Shown here: positions 15,823-24,260 of the stretch, piece after piece
How the letters are laid out: the number at the start of each line of letters is the position of its first letter
Numbering within the stretch: position 1 is the stretch's first letter
NCBI GenBank assembly: GCA_964456185.1
Contig: CAYVZZ010000003.1
Location: 1 to 55,498, forward strand
From: CAYVZZ01 sp964456185
Lineage (GTDB): Bacteria; Pseudomonadota; Gammaproteobacteria; Pseudomonadales; Alcanivoracaceae
Direction of reading: 5' to 3'
DNA length: 55,498 bases
Position numbers and translations under genes: made by a program
Notes under the pieces: model-generated
The model's database searches: none
The model's input: only the letters and a program-made list of their open reading frames with translations
Told to the model about the DNA's origin: nothing

Positions 15823-16404
15823 TCAAGATTCTGTGTTAACAAAATCGCAGTGGGGATCACCCTGACTCATCTGGTCGCGTGATGGGTCAACCACGGCGCC
15901 CAGCTCGCGTAGTGCATCGGAACCGATTAGAAGAGGCTCGCTAAATGGCCGACGGTCGGTGAGATTAACCGTTACCTTGGCCGAGCGGCCGCCGATGCAG
16001 AGGGTAAGTTGTATTTCAGGACGCTCGGCATAGCCTTTGTGTTCCTCGCTGGCATTTTCCGAGCGCGTAATAATGTGTACATAGCCTGATTTCGGCAGCT
16101 GTGCATCGTCTACTTTGTCTTCCAAATCATTTGCCAGATCAAAGTCTTCGCGCATCTCGTCGCTGATAGCCAGGTCGAACTCCACCATATTCCGGCCATC
16201 GATTTCATCGACATCAATATTAATCGCGCTAAGTGACGCTGACTCTGCGCCGGTATCCATCTGCGCGGGCAAGGTGATGCCCAGCTCTTTGATATACACC
16301 TGTTCGTGGGTGCTGAGCACTTCTTTGCCAGCTAAGTCGTCGCCCGCCAAAGCTACTCCCGGAATCAAAGCAATACAAAACAGAGCGGAAAAAGGAAAAC
16401 GCAT
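15823..16404 (-). CDS. exported retropepsin-like aspartic protease (PF05618, 'ATP-dependent zinc protease' family)
   Basis: The 193-residue protein has a signal peptide (1-20, VALA-GD) and the motif AQMDTGAESASLSA, the retropepsin-type active-site DTGA of the PF05618 family. It also has SGYVHIITRSEN, a RPEIQLTLCIGG strand and the C-terminal LTDRRPFSEPLLIGSDALRELG, the conserved loop before the family's terminal helix. Members belong to the pepsin-like fold despite the old 'zinc protease' name. The signal peptide suggests a periplasmic substrate. The gene is not obviously part of the iron locus. Confidence 0.8.
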   Translation of the reverse strand: MRFPFSALFCIALIPGVALAGDDLAGKEVLSTHEQVYIKELGITLPAQMDTGAESASLSAINIDVDEIDGRNMVEFDLAISDEMREDFDLANDLEDKVDDAQLPKSGYVHIITRSENASEEHKGYAERPEIQLTLCIGGRSAKVTVNLTDRRPFSEPLLIGSDALRELGAVVDPSRDQMSQGDPHCDFVNTES

Positions 16405-16507
16405 GAACTACCTCCATCAGAATTCATGAGGTAAGACAGGGGGTGTTGAAGCGAGTTCGTTATTTGTGGAATGAATGTCGAGATTAGTGATCTGTGTCGC
16501 AGGGGGA

Positions 16508-16518
16508 TGTATGATACA
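16508..16518. promoter_or_regulatory. palindrome upstream of the AAA/RloB pair
   Basis: TGTATGATACA is a perfect 11-base palindrome around a central G. It sits in a visibly AT-rich stretch 73 bases before the ATPase start. It could be an operator or overlap the promoter. No regulator is encoded nearby. Confidence 0.3.
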
Positions 16519-16590
16519 ATCATAATATTATTAGAATTCAAACAATAAAATGTATCAAATCAAATAATACGTACTTTTAGGGGTAACGAT

Positions 16591-17796
16591 ATGTTGCGCA
16601 GCTTCTCGGTTGAGAATTTCGGCTCAATTCGCGAGCGACTGGAGCTTTCCTTTTTGGCGACTAACAGGGTGCCAAATACCCATCATTTCATGGCGACGCT
16701 TGATCAGAAGAAGGTGTCGCATGTGACTGCTCTAGTGGGTGCTAATGGCAGCGGCAAGACTAGCATCTTGAAAGCGCTGTCGTTTGTGGATTGGTTTATG
16801 TCGGTTTCGTTTCAGGCGGTAGCTCCCAAATCTCGGCTGCCGTTGCAAACATTCGCTAATCAAAACGATAAGCCGACCTCATTTGAGGCCGAATATGAAT
16901 CGGGTGGCGAGATATGGCGTTATTTTTTGAAGCTAACACCGACACGGGTTTTGCATGAGTCGCTTTATTGCCGGAGGAAGTCCAGCAAAAACTGGAGTTT
17001 TGTGTATCTGTTTAAACGCGATTGGGATGATCAGGCGGAGCAGTACCAGGTTCGAAAAAATTCAGATTTTGACCTGCCGCTGAAAGAGGCAAAGAAGGTT
17101 CGCGAAAACACTTCGTTGATATCAACCGCGGCTCAATATGGTGTGAGCCTTGCAATTGAAATGGCCAACATGAGCGTATTTTCTAATGTCACCGCCAGTG
17201 GAAATTATAGCTTTAAAGGCATGGAGCAAGTGTTGAATGCGGCTGAGTTCTTTCATGATGACGGCAGTTATCGTGACGAAATGAATCTCCTGTTATCCGA
17301 TTGGGATCTGGGGTTGTCGGATGTCGTGATTAATGAACAGGTGGTGACTAACGAAAAAGGCGATGAATCGACAATTTATATGCCGTCGGGCGTTCATAAG
17401 CTGGATGCAGGTGAGTTTCACTTACCTTTTTTGCATGAATCCAGTGGTACCCGTGCAGCGTTTGTATTGCTGGGTAATATTCTGCCAGCGCTGCGTGGTG
17501 GTGGCTTGGTTATTATTGATGAATTGGAGAGTGATCTGCACCCGCACATGGTAATGGCTGTGGCAGATTTATTCTTTTCGCCAAATACTAATCCCAAGGG
17601 TGCACAGTTGATTTGCTCGACGCATAATCATGAAATCCTGCATTTGCTACACAAAGAACAGATTGTGCTAGTAGAAAAGGACGATACATTAAATACAGAT
17701 GCTTGGCGGTTGGATGACATGGAAGGTGTTCGCTCTGATGATAATTTCCATGGCAAATATCTTGCTGGTGCTTACGGAGCGGTTCCTGAGATTTGA
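16591..17796 (+). CDS. AAA ATPase, RloA/AbiLi-like
   Basis: The 401-residue protein is an AAA_15/AAA_21-type ATPase of the OLD/SMC-like class. Its N-terminus is MLRSFSVENFGSI, Walker A is GANGSGKTSIL (about 50-60), the signature-like segment is HESSGTRAAFVLLG, Walker B is GLVIIDELESDLHP, and the H-loop is CSTHNHEIL. The next gene, two bases downstream, encodes an RloB protein. Such ATPase/RloB pairs occur as RloAB and as the lactococcal AbiL abortive-infection system, so phage defence is the likely role. The pair is AT-richer than its neighbours, which suggests horizontal acquisition. Confidence 0.82.
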   Translation: MLRSFSVENFGSIRERLELSFLATNRVPNTHHFMATLDQKKVSHVTALVGANGSGKTSILKALSFVDWFMSVSFQAVAPKSRLPLQTFANQNDKPTSFEAEYESGGEIWRYFLKLTPTRVLHESLYCRRKSSKNWSFVYLFKRDWDDQAEQYQVRKNSDFDLPLKEAKKVRENTSLISTAAQYGVSLAIEMANMSVFSNVTASGNYSFKGMEQVLNAAEFFHDDGSYRDEMNLLLSDWDLGLSDVVINEQVVTNEKGDESTIYMPSGVHKLDAGEFHLPFLHESSGTRAAFVLLGNILPALRGGGLVIIDELESDLHPHMVMAVADLFFSPNTNPKGAQLICSTHNHEILHLLHKEQIVLVEKDDTLNTDAWRLDDMEGVRSDDNFHGKYLAGAYGAVPEI

Positions 17797-17798
17797 TT

Positions 17799-18311
17799 AT
17801 GGCGAAACGGAAAAGGAATATTCCGCAGCGCAACACATTGTTGTTAGTGGCTGAAGGTGATACGGAAGTAGCGTTTTTGAAATATTTGAAGGGCGTATTT
17901 AGGCGTGACCCGAAAAGCCCTAAAGTGAAGGTGCAAAACGCTCATGGCAAAGGACCGGATAATGTGTTGCGCACAGCGATGGGGGCACAGCGTGGCGCCA
18001 GCTTCGATCAAGTGGCCGTGGTGCTGGATACGGATATTCCGTGGAGCAAGGCTTTTAAAGAAAAAGCGAGGAAGGCTGGAATAGAGCTGATAGGGAATAG
18101 TCCCTGTATTGAAGGCACCTTTCTGGCCATGTTGGGGTGTCAGGTTCCAAAGCAGTCTGCTTTGTGTAAGAAGTTGTTGGCCGAGCGGGTGCCGTACAGC
18201 TTGCTCAATAAATCGAGCTACGGAAGATGGTGCGATCAAACTATGTTGCAGGATGCGGCAAATCATATGACTGATTTGAGGCGGATACTGGAGTTGTATC
18301 AGGGGAAATAA
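17799..18311 (+). CDS. RloB-like protein (PF13707, TOPRIM-related; AbiLii-like)
   Basis: The 170-residue protein begins MAKRKRNIPQRNTLLLVAEG. The segment VAEGDTEVAFLKYLK provides the acidic TOPRIM-like Glu, VVLDTDIPW the Asp-rich second motif, and SPCIEGTFLAML the C-terminal motif seen in RloB proteins. The ATG at 17799 follows the ATPase stop by two bases; a TTG overlapping the stop is possible but less likely. In related two-gene systems this protein is the putative effector nuclease controlled by the ATPase, which is inferred here. Confidence 0.8.
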   Translation: MAKRKRNIPQRNTLLLVAEGDTEVAFLKYLKGVFRRDPKSPKVKVQNAHGKGPDNVLRTAMGAQRGASFDQVAVVLDTDIPWSKAFKEKARKAGIELIGNSPCIEGTFLAMLGCQVPKQSALCKKLLAERVPYSLLNKSSYGRWCDQTMLQDAANHMTDLRRILELYQGK

Positions 18312-18350
18312 TGTTGCAGCGCAAACTCAGAATGGGGGTATCTTTGGGGG

Positions 18351-18370
18351 TAATCTAATCGCTTAGATTA
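18351..18370. repeat. perfect inverted repeat between the RloB gene and tRNA-Phe
   Basis: TAATCTAA (18351-18358) and TTAGATTA (18363-18370) flank the loop TCGC. The stem is AT-rich and followed by AAAA, not T, on the plus strand, so it is not a standard intrinsic terminator. It marks the edge between the defence-like pair and tRNA-Phe. Confidence 0.5.
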
Positions 18371-18405
18371 AAAATGCTCTTGAATCAGAGAACTAGCTTA
18401 GAAGA

Positions 18406-18481
18406 TGGTGCCCGGAGGTGGAATCGAACCACCGACACAAGGATTTTCAATCCTTTGCTCTACCGACTGAGCTATCCGGGC
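18406..18481 (-). tRNA. tRNA-Phe (anticodon GAA)
   Basis: The minus strand gives a full cloverleaf: acceptor GCCCGGA paired with TCCGGGC, D arm GCTCAGTCGGTAGAGC, anticodon stem AAGGATT-GAA-AATCCTT, T arm GGTGGTTCGATTCCACC, discriminator A and encoded CCA (18406-18408). It differs from E. coli tRNA-Phe mostly in the stems. Confidence 0.97.
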
Positions 18482-18564
18482 AAGGATGCTACGGCGAGAG
18501 CGCGTATTAAACCGGAGCAGGCTGGCAGCGTCAAGCCATAGGCGTGATTTGGGGATGGAAATGC

Positions 18565-19635
18565 CTACTTTTCGTCCGGCATTTTTAATTTGTTCAGCAG
18601 TTTTTTTACGGGTGCGGCGAGCCCCAGGGTGCCTGGGTTATCTGGTGTCACCCATTTGCGGTTGTTGTCGGCAAGGTGGTGACCGCGGCGCACTTTGATA
18701 ATTAACGGGGTGATGTCCAGATGAAAATGGCTGAAGGTGTGGCGAAAGGCTGGCAGCACTTGTTGTGATTGGCTGGTTAAGCCAAGCCGCTCTAGTGTGG
18801 TGGTTATTTCGGCATCGTTCTTGACTTCCGGCGGACACCAAAGGCCACCCCAAAGACCGGTTGGCGGGCGTTGTTGTAATAAAACGTCTCCATTCGTGTC
18901 TTGCAGTATCAGCATGGTGGTGTTTTTTACCGGCTGAGTTTTGCGCTTTTTGCTGCGCGGCAGGTGTTTTTCTATGCCAAGCTGATGAGCACGACACACG
19001 TCCACAAAGGGGCAAGTAGCACAGTCTGGTTGGCCTCGTCGGCATAGGGTCGCGCCCAAATCCATAATGGCTTGGGTGTAGTCGGCGTTGCGTTCTACCG
19101 GGGTGAGGGTATCGCTAAGCGCCCAAAGTTGGCGGGTGAATTTGGCGTTGGGTGTTTCATCCCAGGCCATGAAACGGGTGAGTACGCGCTTAACATTGCC
19201 GTCGAGAATGCTGGCGTGTTGCTTAAAGGCAATAGAAAAAATTGCGCCAGCGGTAGAGCGGCCAATGCCGGGGAGGTCGCAGAGTCCCTCGAGCGAATTA
19301 GGCAGCTGACCACCGTGTTCTGCCAAACAAATAACGGCCGCTTTGTGTAGGTTGCGGGCGCGTGCGTAATAGCCTAGTCCTGTCCACAAATGTAGTACTT
19401 CGTCTTGTTCGGCTTGAGCGAGGTCCGGCAGGGTGGGGAAGCGTGCCATAAAACGCTCGAAGTAGGGAATCACTGTGCTGACTTGGGTCTGTTGCAGCAT
19501 GATTTCCGATATCCAAACGCGATAGGGCGTGATATTGGTTTGCCATGGCAAATCATGCCGACCGTGTTGGTCATACCAATTTAACAGGCGTTTGGCGAAG
19601 CTGTCGGCCGATAAGGGAAGATCAATAGCGGGCAC
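18565..19635 (-). CDS. mutY: adenine DNA glycosylase
   Basis: MutY removes A mispaired with 8-oxoG. It shows LPWQTNITPYRVWISEIMLQQTQV with the catalytic Glu, the helix-hairpin-helix LPGIGRSTAGAI followed by the Asp in LDGNVKRVL, and the iron-sulphur cluster motif C-x6-C-x2-C-x5-C in CRRGQPDCATCPFVDVC. A C-terminal Nudix-like 8-oxoG recognition domain includes QRPPTGLWGGLW. Start choice is uncertain: GTG 19635 gives a length like E. coli MutY and overlaps rsgA by 14 bases, while an ATG at 19719 would add 28 unconserved residues inside rsgA. It is probably co-transcribed with rsgA. Confidence 0.92.
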   Translation of the reverse strand: MPAIDLPLSADSFAKRLLNWYDQHGRHDLPWQTNITPYRVWISEIMLQQTQVSTVIPYFERFMARFPTLPDLAQAEQDEVLHLWTGLGYYARARNLHKAAVICLAEHGGQLPNSLEGLCDLPGIGRSTAGAIFSIAFKQHASILDGNVKRVLTRFMAWDETPNAKFTRQLWALSDTLTPVERNADYTQAIMDLGATLCRRGQPDCATCPFVDVCRAHQLGIEKHLPRSKKRKTQPVKNTTMLILQDTNGDVLLQQRPPTGLWGGLWCPPEVKNDAEITTTLERLGLTSQSQQVLPAFRHTFSHFHLDITPLIIKVRRGHHLADNNRKWVTPDNPGTLGLAAPVKKLLNKLKMPDEK

Positions 19636-20593
19636 GGCTTTTCTCGTCGAGCGTATCGGCAATGGCGTGGAAGTTTTCCAGTCGCTGCGGACTAATATCG
19701 CCATTTTCTGCTGCCGCAATCAAGGCGCAACCGGGTTCGTGTTGGTGGCTACAATTACGAAATTTACAATGACCGGCTAGCTTGGCCAGCTCGACATAAC
19801 CACGCAGAAGCTGAGTTTCGTCGATATGCCAAAGGCCAAACTCGCGCACACCGGGGGAGTCGATGACGCGCCCCCCTTGGGGTAGATGCAGCAGGCGCGA
19901 GGCAACGGTGGTGTGTTGTCCCAAACCGGATACATCCGAAATTTGCTTTGTGGCAAGCTGATCATCGCCTAATAAAGTATTAATAAGTGAGGACTTGCCA
20001 ACCCCCGACTGCCCGACAAAAGCGACGGTTTCTTTGCCGATAATGTCGAGTAATTGGTTTAAGCCGGTTCGGTTTTCGCAGGATGCGTTAATCAATGGGT
20101 AGTTCAACTGACGATAAATATCCAGCAAGTCATCCTTGGGGATGCCTAGGTCACTCTTGTTGGCAACCAATACCGGCGCAATACCGGCCAACTCGGCTGC
20201 CACCAAATAGCGGTCGATAAGCTGGCTGGAAGGCAGTGGCTCGCAAGCAAAGACGATAAAAAGATGGCCAATATTGGCGGCTACGGGCTTGAGTTTGCCA
20301 TAATTGTCTGGCCGCTGAAGCAGGTTATCGCGCGGCAGAATCGCGTTAATAATGCCCGTCTCTTTGTCCTCTTCTTCAAATAACACCTGGTCGCCAACCA
20401 CCAAAGGCGGCAGGTTGGCGCGAAAGTGGCAGTGGTGGCGCACACCGGCCGCATCTTCCACATGCACGCGCTTGCCATGATGTGCCACCACCAAGCCTTT
20501 CTCACCACTCCGGGTGGCGTGATCTTCCACGCGCGCTTTGTGGGCGGCGTTGATACGTTGGCGCTGGCGGCGGTTCAATTTGCGTTTACTCAT
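19622..20593 (-). CDS. rsgA: ribosome small subunit-dependent GTPase A
   Basis: RsgA/YjeQ is a circularly permuted GTPase that assists late 30S maturation. It has an N-terminal basic segment and OB fold, G4 ANKSDLGI, G1 GQSGVGKSSLIN, G3 DSPGVREFGLWH, and the C-terminal zinc motif CKFRNCSHQHEPGC. The ATG at 20593 gives the usual MSKRKLN start and has AAAGG upstream; an ATG five codons earlier is less likely. It is divergent from orn, an arrangement common in Gammaproteobacteria. Confidence 0.95.
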   Translation of the reverse strand: MSKRKLNRRQRQRINAAHKARVEDHATRSGEKGLVVAHHGKRVHVEDAAGVRHHCHFRANLPPLVVGDQVLFEEEDKETGIINAILPRDNLLQRPDNYGKLKPVAANIGHLFIVFACEPLPSSQLIDRYLVAAELAGIAPVLVANKSDLGIPKDDLLDIYRQLNYPLINASCENRTGLNQLLDIIGKETVAFVGQSGVGKSSLINTLLGDDQLATKQISDVSGLGQHTTVASRLLHLPQGGRVIDSPGVREFGLWHIDETQLLRGYVELAKLAGHCKFRNCSHQHEPGCALIAAAENGDISPQRLENFHAIADTLDEKSRARY

Positions 20594-20651
20594 GGCACCT
20601 TTGGGCAATGGCTGGCAACATAGCAGTTAATCTGACATGGAGATGATAACG

Positions 20652-21197
20652 ATGAGTGACCTAAAGGAAAATCTTGTCTGGATTGACTTGGAAATGACCG
20701 GCCTCAACCCGGACACCGATCGCATCATCGAGATTGCGACCATTGTGACCGATAAAGACCTTAATGTATTGGCCGAAGGGCCAGTATTGGCAGTATATCA
20801 GCCGCCGGAAGTGCTGGCCGCCATGGATGAATGGAACACCGAGCATCACACCAACTCGGGTTTGGTAAAGCGTGTGCAAGAAAATGGCGTCAGTGAAAAA
20901 GAAGCTGTCTCGCAAACGCTGGATTTTCTGCAAGACCATACCGTGCGCGGCGAATCGCCCTTGTGCGGCAACAGCATTTGCCAGGATCGGCGCTTTTTAT
21001 GGAATTACATGGGAGAGTTGGAAGCCTGGTTCCACTACCGGAATCTGGACGTATCCAGTTTGAAAATTCTTGCCCAGAAATGGGCGCCGGAAATAGCCGA
21101 TGGCTTCAAAAAGCAAAACAAGCATGAAGCCCTGGCCGATATCCGCGAATCCATCGGGGAGCTACGCTATTATCGCGAGAAAATACTCACGATTTAG
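20652..21197 (+). CDS. orn: oligoribonuclease
   Basis: The 181-residue DEDDh exonuclease degrades di- to pentaribonucleotides, including pGpG from cyclic-di-GMP turnover. Motifs: ExoI VWIDLEMTGLNPDTDRIIE (with the DxE pair), ExoII GNSICQDRRFL and ExoIII KHEALADIRESI. The ATG at 20652 is preceded by GGAG at a good distance and gives the canonical MSDLKENLVW start, so an earlier ATG at 20637 is rejected. Confidence 0.97.
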   Translation: MSDLKENLVWIDLEMTGLNPDTDRIIEIATIVTDKDLNVLAEGPVLAVYQPPEVLAAMDEWNTEHHTNSGLVKRVQENGVSEKEAVSQTLDFLQDHTVRGESPLCGNSICQDRRFLWNYMGELEAWFHYRNLDVSSLKILAQKWAPEIADGFKKQNKHEALADIRESIGELRYYREKILTI

Positions 21198-21207
21198 CAG
21201 CGTTCAA

Positions 21208-21229
21208 GGGCAGGGGGAATACCCTGCCC
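21208..21229. terminator. GC-rich hairpin between convergent orn and the small membrane gene
   Basis: GGGCAGGG (21208-21215) and CCCTGCCC (21222-21229) flank a six-base loop. It lies 11 bases after the orn stop and 17 bases beyond the stop of the convergent gene. There is no T-run, so termination efficiency is uncertain. Confidence 0.5.
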
Positions 21230-21245
21230 CGAATCCGCTTTACGT

Positions 21246-21473
21246 TTAAGCCGTTTTAGCGATTTTGCGCCATACCGGCTGGCACAGCTGCCAGTAAAAC
21301 TGCATGGCCTTGCTCACTACCACAGGCAGGAAGAATACCATTACCAGTGCCGCAGGCACTCGCCAAAGACCTTCCGCCACGTTAAACAACGCAGCACCCA
21401 GTAGGCAGTAAGCTGCTGCAACGGCAAGCAGTTGTAATGTTACTTTAGCTTGATCAAACAATGTCGTTTTCAT
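21246..21473 (-). CDS. small two-helix membrane protein, unknown function
   Basis: The predicted 75-residue protein has hydrophobic segments at about 12-32 (LQLLAVAAAYCLLGAALF) and 38-55 (VPAALVMVFFLPVVVSKA), and a basic C-terminus WRKIAKTA. The ATG at 21473 is chosen for its good ribosome binding site (GAGGTG), against a frame opening 60 bases further upstream. I do not recognise the family. It is convergent with orn and stands alone. Confidence 0.6.
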   Translation of the reverse strand: MKTTLFDQAKVTLQLLAVAAAYCLLGAALFNVAEGLWRVPAALVMVFFLPVVVSKAMQFYWQLCQPVWRKIAKTA

Positions 21474-21800
21474 GTCTTCACCTCGTATCACGACTTGGCT
21501 AATCCTTGGCCTTTGTTCTGATCTTATTGGCACATTGATTACCGGTTGGGTTCAATGTTTCGAGTTGTCGGGGTTACCTTCAACTCATCTGTTACCTTAG
21601 GTAACGTTCGTTATGATGCTATGAAACAACAAAAGTTCTCATTGGACAATGTAAATGTGCAAATTGTCCGACAGAATTATATGAAAAAGTGTGTAATGTG
21701 ATGTTGTTAGCAAAATATTGGCTAATATCACCCCAAATTCTTACTAATCGTGAGGCTATTGTTGGACACCGCCAGAACATTACGCGTACAATAAACGCAT
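21474..21800. promoter_or_regulatory. gene-free upstream region of ssrA with operator-like palindromes
   Basis: No gene is supported here; the best frame is a 26-codon ATG frame at 21621. Three inverted repeats stand out: GTTACC-TTA-GGTAAC (21591-21605), with its left half GTTACCTT repeated at 21573-21580; GGACAAT/ATTGTCC (21644-21650 and 21663-21669); and TTAGC/GCTAA around 21708-21726. They could be operators for a regulator of ssrA or of the leftward small membrane gene. Confidence 0.4.
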
Positions 21801-22160
21801 GGGGCCGACCTGGCTTCGACGCCGGTATTGAAACCTGCGGTGCATGTCGAGTGGTGTCTCAACACTCGTAAATCAACTGTGACATTTTAAAGTAATCGCA
21901 AACGACGATAACTTCGCACTGGCGGCTTAAAAACCCCGCCTACCATCGATCTTCCTCGCCTGTGGGGAAGTGACATGGGCACAGCTACACAGGCTCGCAG
22001 AAAAGCTCGTCTCGCGCTGATCTGTTAAAACTCTTAGAGACTCGGAAGCTGCACCCTGCCACTCGGGCCGCAGTAACCCAAATCAATAGAGCTGGCTAAA
22101 CATGTAGATCTGCATGTGGATAGCTGACGGACGCGGGTTCGATTCCCGCCGGCTCCACCA
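21801..22160 (+). ncRNA. ssrA: transfer-messenger RNA (tmRNA)
   Basis: The 360-base one-piece tmRNA rescues stalled ribosomes. The 5' end GGGGCCGACCTGGCTTCGAC pairs with 3' CCGGCTCCACCA (encoded CCA at 22158-22160), and a T arm GGTTCGATTCC is present. The tag frame at 21898-21930 encodes ANDDNFALAA and ends with TAA, giving the usual ALAA proteolysis signal. The Phe at tag position 6 replaces the Tyr of E. coli ANDENYALAA. Confidence 0.97.
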
Positions 22161-22166
22161 ATCATT

Positions 22167-22199
22167 AAAAAAGCCCGCCCCGCTGAGGTGGGCTTTTTT
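22167..22199 (+). terminator. intrinsic terminator of ssrA
   Basis: AAAAAAGCCCGCC and GGTGGGCTTTTTT form a strong stem (one G-T pair) with a seven-base loop, directly after the tmRNA CCA, with the T-run on the plus strand. Confidence 0.9.
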
Positions 22200-22270
22200 A
22201 ATGATGTATGAATAGCAGGGATGGAATTACCAGACCATTTTGGTAATCCGGCCGGCAAGAGTGTGCCCCA

Positions 22271-22768
22271 TTAGCGTAACAACAACTGCTCCAGATCCGG
22301 CATTGCCACCTCGCCGTTGTGATCAAAATGAATCGGCATGAAAAGGCTGTCCAGGCGAGCCTCGCCTTCCACTCGATAAGGTATTTTTCCGTTATTGGCG
22401 GCTTTTTGTAGAGCGGGTAAGCGTTGCAGTAACGTGAACAAATTGGTGGTGATGGTGGTGTGAACAAGGGCATCATCGCGTGCCGGTAGACTGATGGGAT
22501 CATGGTTCATGCCGGTGGCGACTTTTTGGTCATTTAGGTAAAGGGTGTAATCCAGCGTTTCCAGGGTCAGCTTACGCTGATTGGGGTTGGAAACCCGCAG
22601 GCCGACGTCCCATTGTTGTTCAAACAGCCCTGCCTTTATCATCTGCAGTGAAGCGAGTTTGACATCGGGTTTTTCCAATTGGGCAAAAGACTGACAGGCA
22701 GATGTGGCTAGCAATAGACTAATGATTAGCAGCCATTTGATAGGGTGTAATGTGTGTTGTTGCGGCAT
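22271..22768 (-). CDS. LEA type 2 (WHy domain) family lipoprotein
   Basis: The 165-residue protein has a lipoprotein signal peptide ending LLLATSAC. A single WHy/LEA14-like beta domain follows (DVKLASLQMIKAGLFEQQWDVGLRVSNPNQ, LTLETLDYTLYLNDQKVATG, VHTTITTNLF, IPYRVEGEARLDSL). LEA14-like lipoproteins are common in Gammaproteobacteria and have no settled function. The ATG at 22768 is preferred over an upstream TTG because AGG precedes it and the signal peptide starts soon after. Confidence 0.8.
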   Translation of the reverse strand: MPQQHTLHPIKWLLIISLLLATSACQSFAQLEKPDVKLASLQMIKAGLFEQQWDVGLRVSNPNQRKLTLETLDYTLYLNDQKVATGMNHDPISLPARDDALVHTTITTNLFTLLQRLPALQKAANNGKIPYRVEGEARLDSLFMPIHFDHNGEVAMPDLEQLLLR

Positions 22769-22805
22769 GGTGTGCGCCTTTTGTGGTGGAATCGTCAATG
22801 CGCTG

Positions 22806-22824
22806 AGCGGGCGAAACGCCCGCT
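22806..22824. terminator. hairpin downstream of aspA
   Basis: AGCGGGCG, loop AAA, CGCCCGCT form a perfect stem 15 bases after the aspA stop (reading leftward). No T-run follows on the minus strand. It may end aspA transcription or protect the mRNA 3' end. Confidence 0.5.
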
Positions 22825-22838
22825 ACTTGGCTTGCCGG

Positions 22839-24260
22839 TTATTTGAGGTCTGCTGCATCCAGCGGGGCTGGTGCGGTTAGCACCTCCGGCTTCAATACAT
22901 TGTCGAGAGTTTCTTTGTCCATTAATCCTCGTTCCAGTACTTCATCATATACGCTAGTGCCATTACGATGGGCTGCTTGCGCTACATCGGTGGCATTATC
23001 ATAGCCAATATAGGGATTAAGTGCGGTCACAATACCGATGGAGCGGGTAACCGAGTCGCGCAGTTGCTTGGTGTTGACGGTAATGCCCTTGATGCAGTTG
23101 TCGGCCAGCGTGCGGCAGGCATTGCCAAGGTGGCGGCAGCTCTTGAATAGGCTATGCGCCATGATGGGCTCGAACGCGTTGAGCTGTAGCTGACCCCCTT
23201 CGGCTGCCATTTGTATCGTAACGTCATTGCCGATGACTTCAAATGCCACTTGGTTGACGACTTCGGGGATCACCGGGTTGACTTTGCCGGGCATGATACT
23301 GGAACCGGCCTGAACGGCAGGCAGGTTGTATTCGTTCATGCCGGCACGTGGGCCGCTACCCAATAAACGCAGGTCGTTGCAGATTTTTGACAGCTTGGTG
23401 GCGGCCAATTTGATAGCGCTGGATGCTTCCACAAAACAGCCACAGTCTTGGGTGGCGCTGATGAGATCGGCGGCGGACGTCAGCGGAATGCCGGTGATAT
23501 CACGCAGCTCCCGGGTAACCCGCTCGGCGTAGTTGGGATGGGCGGTAATGCCGGTGCCGATAGCTGTGCCACCCAGATTAATGTCGGTGATGGCTTCTTG
23601 TGCGGCCGTCAGTGTGCGGTGCAAGCTGTCGATCATGGTGGCATAGGTGTTAAATTCTTGGCCTACGGTCATGGGCACGGCGTCTTGTAGCTGTGTGCGT
23701 CCCATTTTAAGGTCGTCTTTGAATTCTGTGGCTTTGGCTTTGAAGATGTCGCCAAGATAATGCAGGTCGGCTTGTAGCTTGTCGATGCTGTACCAGACGG
23801 CAATCTTGATGGCGGTGGGGTAGGTGTCGTTGGTGCTTTGGCCAAAGTTGACGTGTTCGTTCGGGTGGAGATATTGGAACTCTCCTTTTTGATGCCCCAT
23901 GAGCTCTAATGCCCGGTTGGCAATGACTTCATTGGCGTTCATGTTGGCGGAGGTGCCGGCACCGCCCTGGATGACGTCGACGACGAAATCGTCATGATGT
24001 TGGCCGTCGAGGATCTCGTCACAAGCCGCAATAATGGCGTTAGCGCGTTCGTCTTTAAGTACCCCCAAGGCGTTGTTGGTTTTGGCGGCAGCTTTCTTTA
24101 CACATGCGTAGGCATTGACGAATTCGGGATAGGTGGAGATGGGGGTGCCGGTGATCGGGAAGTTTTCCATGGCGCGCAATGAATGCACCCCATAATAAAC
24201 ACTGTTGGGTAGCTCGCGTTTGCCAACCAAATCTTCCTCTATGCGCGTGCTGCTTGCCAT
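22839..24260 (-). CDS. aspA: aspartate ammonia-lyase
   Basis: The 473-residue aspartase/fumarase superfamily enzyme converts aspartate to fumarate and ammonia. It begins with the aspartase-type TRIEEDLVGKRELPNSVYYGVHSLRA. It has GQSTNDTYPTAI, the catalytic-loop signature GSSIMPGKVNP, and the AspA-type NEVI and AHPNYAERV segments. The length fits AspA (about 470-478) and the N-terminus distinguishes it from class II fumarase. Confidence 0.95.
   Translation of the reverse strand: MASSTRIEEDLVGKRELPNSVYYGVHSLRAMENFPITGTPISTYPEFVNAYACVKKAAAKTNNALGVLKDERANAIIAACDEILDGQHHDDFVVDVIQGGAGTSANMNANEVIANRALELMGHQKGEFQYLHPNEHVNFGQSTNDTYPTAIKIAVWYSIDKLQADLHYLGDIFKAKATEFKDDLKMGRTQLQDAVPMTVGQEFNTYATMIDSLHRTLTAAQEAITDINLGGTAIGTGITAHPNYAERVTRELRDITGIPLTSAADLISATQDCGCFVEASSAIKLAATKLSKICNDLRLLGSGPRAGMNEYNLPAVQAGSSIMPGKVNPVIPEVVNQVAFEVIGNDVTIQMAAEGGQLQLNAFEPIMAHSLFKSCRHLGNACRTLADNCIKGITVNTKQLRDSVTRSIGIVTALNPYIGYDNATDVAQAAHRNGTSVYDEVLERGLMDKETLDNVLKPEVLTAPAPLDAADLK

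Noticed and set aside
16400..18481. tRNA-Phe considered as an integrase attachment site for the AAA/RloB pair
   Set aside because: No integrase gene and no convincing direct repeat of the tRNA 3' end on the far side; only a chance GTGGAAT match was seen.
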